Below, one piece after another: positions 60,177 through 64,000 of a stretch of DNA of 64,000 bases; the first letter of the stretch is position 1, and each line of letters opens with the position of its first letter. This stretch comes from Sunxiuqinia sp965372405 (GTDB lineage Bacteria; Bacteroidota; Bacteroidia; Bacteroidales; Prolixibacteraceae), in contig CBDVCE010000007.1 in the NCBI GenBank assembly GCA_965372405.1, forward strand, positions 38,096-102,095, in the 5' to 3' direction. A program made the translations under genes and the position numbers. The notes under the pieces were generated by a model, which was given only the letters and a program-made list of their open reading frames with translations, did not search any database and was not told where the DNA came from.

Positions 60177-61463
60177 ATGAAAGCAAACAATCATAATCAT
60201 ATGAAAAATAAAACTGAATCTAATCTCACACGAAGAAACTTCATTCAAAAGCTTGGGGTAGGTGCGGCTGCTGTTGGCGCATTTTCGCTGACCTCCTGTG
60301 GAGGTAGGAACAATCTACCTAAAGATGCTGACGGCAATGTCATTCCCGGATTCGGGAAAGCAGACAATAAGCAGTCGAAGCAAGCGGTGGCTGAAAGTAC
60401 AGATATCTGGCAATCTAAATCAGACCGAAAAATCCGTGTGGGTATCGCGGGTTATGGGCTATGTCAATTTGGCGCGACTTTTTTCTATCAAAACCATCCT
60501 AATGTTGAAGTGGTTGCGGCAACAGACCTTGATCCTGTACGCTGTGCAGCTTTGGCTAAGGCAGTGGGTGCACCTAAGACGTACCCTTCTTGTGAAGAAA
60601 TGATCAAAGACAAAAGTATCGAGGCTATATATATTGCGACAGACGCACCCAGTCATGCGCACCTGGCGATTATGGCGCTGAATCATGACAAGCATGTGTG
60701 CTCTGCGGTACCGGCTGTCTTTGGTTTTGAAGCAGAGGGAGAGGCTGAAGCATTATTTAATGCCGTAAAAAGAAGTGGCATGAAATACATGATGAACGAG
60801 ACATCGACATTTCATGAGGATCTCTACGCGAAAAGAATGCAATATCAGGCGGGTGCATTGGGTAAGATCGTCTATTCCGAGGGAGAATACTTCCATGACT
60901 TCGGGCCCAAAGGACTTGGAAGCTACAACCCCAAAAACGGCAAGATCGACAATAACGGCTGGCGCAGGGGATTGGTGCCAATGTGGTATCCTACCCATGC
61001 CACGGCATACTATATCTCCGTAACCGGAGGTCGCCTGACCGAAGTCTCAGCATTGGGTACGAACGGCTTCTACCCGGAATTCGAAGTTGGTAACAACGCG
61101 CACAAGAATCCCTTTGGCACAGAGGTAGCGATGTTTAAAACTAGCGAGGGCGGTATTTCACGTATGGCCATGAGCTGGGATATGAAAAATGCGCACGGTG
61201 AAAAAGGCCGTGTCTATGGTCAGAAACCACACGACGAAACAATCAACGGCGCTCGCCCTGCCTTGCCACCTCTTGGTGATGACCCCGGTCATCATGGAGG
61301 TTCTCATGGACAACTTACCAATAACTTTATTGAATCAATTCTGCTTGACAAAATACCAATCGTAAATATTAGTGAAGCGCTTAACATGACCCTTGCCGGA
61401 GTGATCGCACACCAATCTGCGCTTAAGGGTGGGGAGTGGATGAAGATACCACAGTATACTTAG
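60177..61463 (+). CDS. Tat-exported Gfo/Idh/MocA family oxidoreductase
   Basis: 428 residues; an in-frame ATG at 60201 is an alternative start. The Tat signal (LTRRNFIQKLGVGAAAVGAF) ends in a lipobox-like SLTSCGG, so it may be a membrane-bound lipoprotein. NAD-binding motif VGIAGYGLCQFGATFF near 89-104, followed by VVAATDLDP, and the IYIATDAPSHAHLAIMAL segment. The usual catalytic EKP is replaced by SAVPAVFGFE. Related proteins include GH109-type NAD-dependent glycosidases and sugar dehydrogenases. The second half is richer in G+C than its neighbours. Substrate unknown. Confidence 0.8.
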   Translation: MKANNHNHMKNKTESNLTRRNFIQKLGVGAAAVGAFSLTSCGGRNNLPKDADGNVIPGFGKADNKQSKQAVAESTDIWQSKSDRKIRVGIAGYGLCQFGATFFYQNHPNVEVVAATDLDPVRCAALAKAVGAPKTYPSCEEMIKDKSIEAIYIATDAPSHAHLAIMALNHDKHVCSAVPAVFGFEAEGEAEALFNAVKRSGMKYMMNETSTFHEDLYAKRMQYQAGALGKIVYSEGEYFHDFGPKGLGSYNPKNGKIDNNGWRRGLVPMWYPTHATAYYISVTGGRLTEVSALGTNGFYPEFEVGNNAHKNPFGTEVAMFKTSEGGISRMAMSWDMKNAHGEKGRVYGQKPHDETINGARPALPPLGDDPGHHGGSHGQLTNNFIESILLDKIPIVNISEALNMTLAGVIAHQSALKGGEWMKIPQYT

Positions 61464-61486
61464 CCTTAAAACCTAATAAACCTAAA

Positions 61487-63988
61487 ATGATAAACCGATT
61501 TTTCTATCTGGCATTATTAATAGTCTGTATCTCAATATTGAGTTGCAGTAATGAAAGTAAAGTAAAAACGAATGATACCGCAGAGTCCGAGTTCAAAGAT
61601 GGCGGATACATTTTACCTCCCTCTCAACTGATTGATGGCATAACACCCGAAGCCAACTGGATTTGGGATTCAGGGGAGATTAAACCCAGAAACTACTATT
61701 TGCATGTGCGTAAGAGTTTTTCTTTGAATAATCCGGTAAAAGAAGCTAAAGCCTACATATCTGCTTATTCATTTGCCGAATTGTATATAAATGGAGAATA
61801 TATTGATCGTGTGCCTACAAATCCAGACCCGGAGTATCAATCTTACGAAGAGATTGATTTGGTTCCCTATCTTAAGCAAGGTGAGAACACAATAGCAGCA
61901 CTTGTTTACAATGCTGGTGAAGGCTTGCATCACCGGATTGATGCGCGTGGTGGTTTTTTCTTTCAGGCTGCTATAACTGATAAAAAAGGCGAAGTTATAA
62001 AAGTGAATAGTGACCAAAGCTGGCGGGTGGCTCAGGCAGTTGCCTGGGATACAAATACAAAATATCGTCAGCACGACCATACCATTGGCTTCAGGGAACG
62101 ATACGATGCACAACTAGAATATGAAGACTGGCAACAATCTTCTTATAATGATTCAGAATGGGAACCGGCAAAAGAGATTGGTGTGCCTCCAATGGAGCCA
62201 TGGAATCAGATTGTAGTAATCAAAAGAGAACGCTTATTCTATGAAATAATAAAGCCTGTTAGAAGTTGGAATGTGGATGGTTATAAAGTATACGATTTTG
62301 GGAAAGAGATTACCGCTTTCCCTCGTTTTACCGCTACAGCAAACAAAGCTGGAGTTGAGATTATCCTTGGAACGGCAGAAAGATTGGATAGTGACAGTGT
62401 TCCAATAATGAAAGATAATGTTGATTATACCGACTCGTACATAACTAAAACGGGGTTACAGAGTTGGCAACCTCTTACATGGCGTGGATATCGATACTTT
62501 GCTATTAAGGAGAACGCTGGTGTTTCAATTGATGAGGTAAGTGCTGAGTTTCAATCTTTTCCTGTAGAAATGGAGGGTAGCTTTACTTGCTCTGATGAAG
62601 ACTTGAACCGAATTTGGGAAATTGGTCGTTGGACGATGCAGATTTGTGCGCACGACACATGGATGGATACACCTTGGCGTGAACAGACGCAATACATTTC
62701 AGGTGACACAAGGTATAATATACGTTATTCAGCTTACGCTTTTGCACCTAATATTAAGATACTGCACGATTACAACATTCTCTGCGGAGCGTTTTCTCAA
62801 CGTCATTCTGACGAAGGAGCCATCCGCTCGCGTTATCCTACGGGCTATCATCTTGGCTCTACAACCTCAACTTATATTCCGGACTATCAGCTCGAATGGA
62901 TTCTGATGCTCCAAGAATACTACATGTATTATCAAGATGCTGAATTAGTGAAACAGGTCTATCCGAATTTAAAGGAGTTGTTGAAATATTTCGAGGGTTA
63001 TCAGTCAGCAGAACGAGGACTTATCGGAAAAGTGTCTGGTTGGGTGGTGCTGGATCATCCCGACACATACAAAATGGATGTTGATGGTGAAAATACGGCT
63101 ATGAACTGCCTTTACTTTGGAGCCCTGAATTCTGCCGCTTGGATGGCCCGTAATATAATAAAAGATGATAGTCAGGCTGCTGAATGGGAGCAGGAAGCTC
63201 AGGCAGTAAAGAGTTCGATTCAGAAATATATGTGGTCGGAGAAAGCTAATGCCTTTAAAGATGGATATGAAAGCACTCGTATTACACAACAAACACAGGT
63301 GTATGCGCTGAAATATGGTCTCGTACCTGAAAGCAAGAAACCTCAGGTTATGGAATATTCAAAAAGTCAGGGGCGTTCGTGCGAACAATCTTTCTCTTAT
63401 TGGTTGCTTAATACAATGTTTTCTGAAGGCGAAGGGCAATGGGCACTGGATTATATGCGTACCAACTGGGGTGCTCAAATGAATAAAGAGGACTTCAACG
63501 GTGCCTGGTATGAAATGTGGGAATCTCCGCGGGGTATGACAAAGTCTCACGCTTGGTGTTCGGGGCCGACAGCTCTTCTGCCGGAGCAAGTATTGGGCAT
63601 AGGACCAATTTCTCCTGGGTGGAAGCAGTTCAAAATTCAACCTCGCTTGTACGATTTAGAATGGGCTGAAGGTGTTGTGCCGACTGTTGCAGGTAATATA
63701 AGTGTGAAATTGAAAAAGCTGACAAAAGGAGGGATAGAAACAGGTATGCAGATTAAAGCAGAAATTCCCGAGAATACAAGTTCAAAGATTTATGTGCCCA
63801 TTCAGTCTTCTAAAAATTTCACCATCTCTGTTAATCAAAAGAAAATTTGGAAAGATGGTGGGTTTGTTGGTGGCGATAAAAAGATCTCATTCGATTCAAA
63901 ATCGGACGATTTTATTGTATTTGAATTTCAAGCAGGAACTTATACGATTAATCAAGAGAATTCCTCGAGGCTCTGCCTCGGGGTATAG
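61487..63988 (+). CDS. GH78-like alpha-L-rhamnosidase, lipoprotein
   Basis: 833 residues from the ATG at 61487, which gives the signal LALLIVCISILSCSNE; an earlier in-frame ATG at 61436 overlaps the upstream gene and buries the signal. Beta domains (NYYLHVRKSFSLNNPVKEAK, AYISAYSFAELYINGEYIDR) precede the helical barrel with WMDTPWREQTQYISGDTRYN near 392 and GAWYEMWESPRGMTKSHAWC near 670. The motif lacks Cys and reads DTPWREQ, a divergent GH78 type. The last codons (SSRLCLGV and stop) come from a palindromic repeat that the ORF reads into. Confidence 0.82.
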   Translation: MINRFFYLALLIVCISILSCSNESKVKTNDTAESEFKDGGYILPPSQLIDGITPEANWIWDSGEIKPRNYYLHVRKSFSLNNPVKEAKAYISAYSFAELYINGEYIDRVPTNPDPEYQSYEEIDLVPYLKQGENTIAALVYNAGEGLHHRIDARGGFFFQAAITDKKGEVIKVNSDQSWRVAQAVAWDTNTKYRQHDHTIGFRERYDAQLEYEDWQQSSYNDSEWEPAKEIGVPPMEPWNQIVVIKRERLFYEIIKPVRSWNVDGYKVYDFGKEITAFPRFTATANKAGVEIILGTAERLDSDSVPIMKDNVDYTDSYITKTGLQSWQPLTWRGYRYFAIKENAGVSIDEVSAEFQSFPVEMEGSFTCSDEDLNRIWEIGRWTMQICAHDTWMDTPWREQTQYISGDTRYNIRYSAYAFAPNIKILHDYNILCGAFSQRHSDEGAIRSRYPTGYHLGSTTSTYIPDYQLEWILMLQEYYMYYQDAELVKQVYPNLKELLKYFEGYQSAERGLIGKVSGWVVLDHPDTYKMDVDGENTAMNCLYFGALNSAAWMARNIIKDDSQAAEWEQEAQAVKSSIQKYMWSEKANAFKDGYESTRITQQTQVYALKYGLVPESKKPQVMEYSKSQGRSCEQSFSYWLLNTMFSEGEGQWALDYMRTNWGAQMNKEDFNGAWYEMWESPRGMTKSHAWCSGPTALLPEQVLGIGPISPGWKQFKIQPRLYDLEWAEGVVPTVAGNISVKLKKLTKGGIETGMQIKAEIPENTSSKIYVPIQSSKNFTISVNQKKIWKDGGFVGGDKKISFDSKSDDFIVFEFQAGTYTINQENSSRLCLGV
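63963..63983. repeat. Palindromic repeat overlapping the 3' end of a GH78 gene
   Basis: CCTCGAGGC (63963-63971) and GCCTCGGGG (63975-63983) form a nine-pair stem with one T-G around TCT. It encodes the last residues of the GH78-like protein and may also end transcription. The sequence resembles a short dispersed element rather than native coding sequence. Confidence 0.7.
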
Positions 63989-64000
63989 AGGAAAGTTTGA

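Noticed and set aside
61436..61486. Upstream start for the last GH78-like gene
   Set aside because: Overlaps the preceding gene and buries the lipoprotein signal that begins at 61487.

Overview
The window reads as chromosome of a marine or sediment anaerobic/facultative Bacteroidota, most likely Bacteroidia of the Marinilabiliales/Prolixibacteraceae type. Evidence: AT-rich DNA, TAnnTTTG promoter boxes, few Shine-Dalgarno sites, many lipoprotein signals with a Cys lipobox, a NigD-like lipoprotein, a protease with a type IX secretion sorting domain, and many short palindromic intergenic repeats. The genus is inference. No tRNA, rRNA, CRISPR array or intact transposon was seen.

Bases 1-6811: an FeFe-hydrogenase locus. 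On the minus strand lie two DRTGG proteins, an RsbW-like ATPase, a sensory-type (HydS) hydrogenase homologue, a PHP protein, a second HATPase, a [2Fe-2S] HndB-like protein and the start of a HydB/NuoF-like subunit that runs off the left edge. Divergently there is a PAS protein followed by a SpoIIE phosphatase. Together they look like an H2/redox sensing and partner-switching circuit for a multimeric hydrogenase.

Bases 6926-15882: accessory genes (a beta-helix/PDZ lipoprotein, a GH78 rhamnosidase, an esterase-like protein, YbaK) separated by several kinds of repeats, including 21-bp and 8-bp periodic arrays.

Bases 15883-19822: a methionine operon (aspartokinase-like, metY, metAA). Its leader has a strong promoter match, nested hairpins, an unannotated 31-codon Met-rich peptide ORF and a following hairpin. 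This looks like ribosome-mediated attenuation and is the most interesting item in the window.

Bases 20090-31438: housekeeping and envelope genes: a lipoprotein, the operon ThrRS-editing-like / TatD / TcdA, a T9SS protease, a thioredoxin lipoprotein, a NigD-like protein, an S9 peptidase, a TIM-barrel glycosidase-like lipoprotein and a beta-lactamase-like serine hydrolase. Next to the last gene a truncated group II intron sits in a dispersed repeat.

Bases 32057-64000: a long catabolic cluster for a rhamnose-rich, probably sulfated polysaccharide. It has an AraC regulator, a divergent 31-kb run with four large GH106-type proteins (one distant), three GH78 rhamnosidases plus the relic of another, a sulfatase, rhamnose mutarotase RhaM, an SGNH esterase, two FAD oxidoreductases, a Gfo/Idh/MocA oxidoreductase, a propeller glycosidase and a UroD-family protein. 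No SusC/SusD pair or rhamnose kinase/isomerase/aldolase lies in the window, so those functions must be elsewhere. Most enzymes carry export signals, so depolymerisation is predicted outside the cytoplasm, with RhaM and the UroD-like protein inside.
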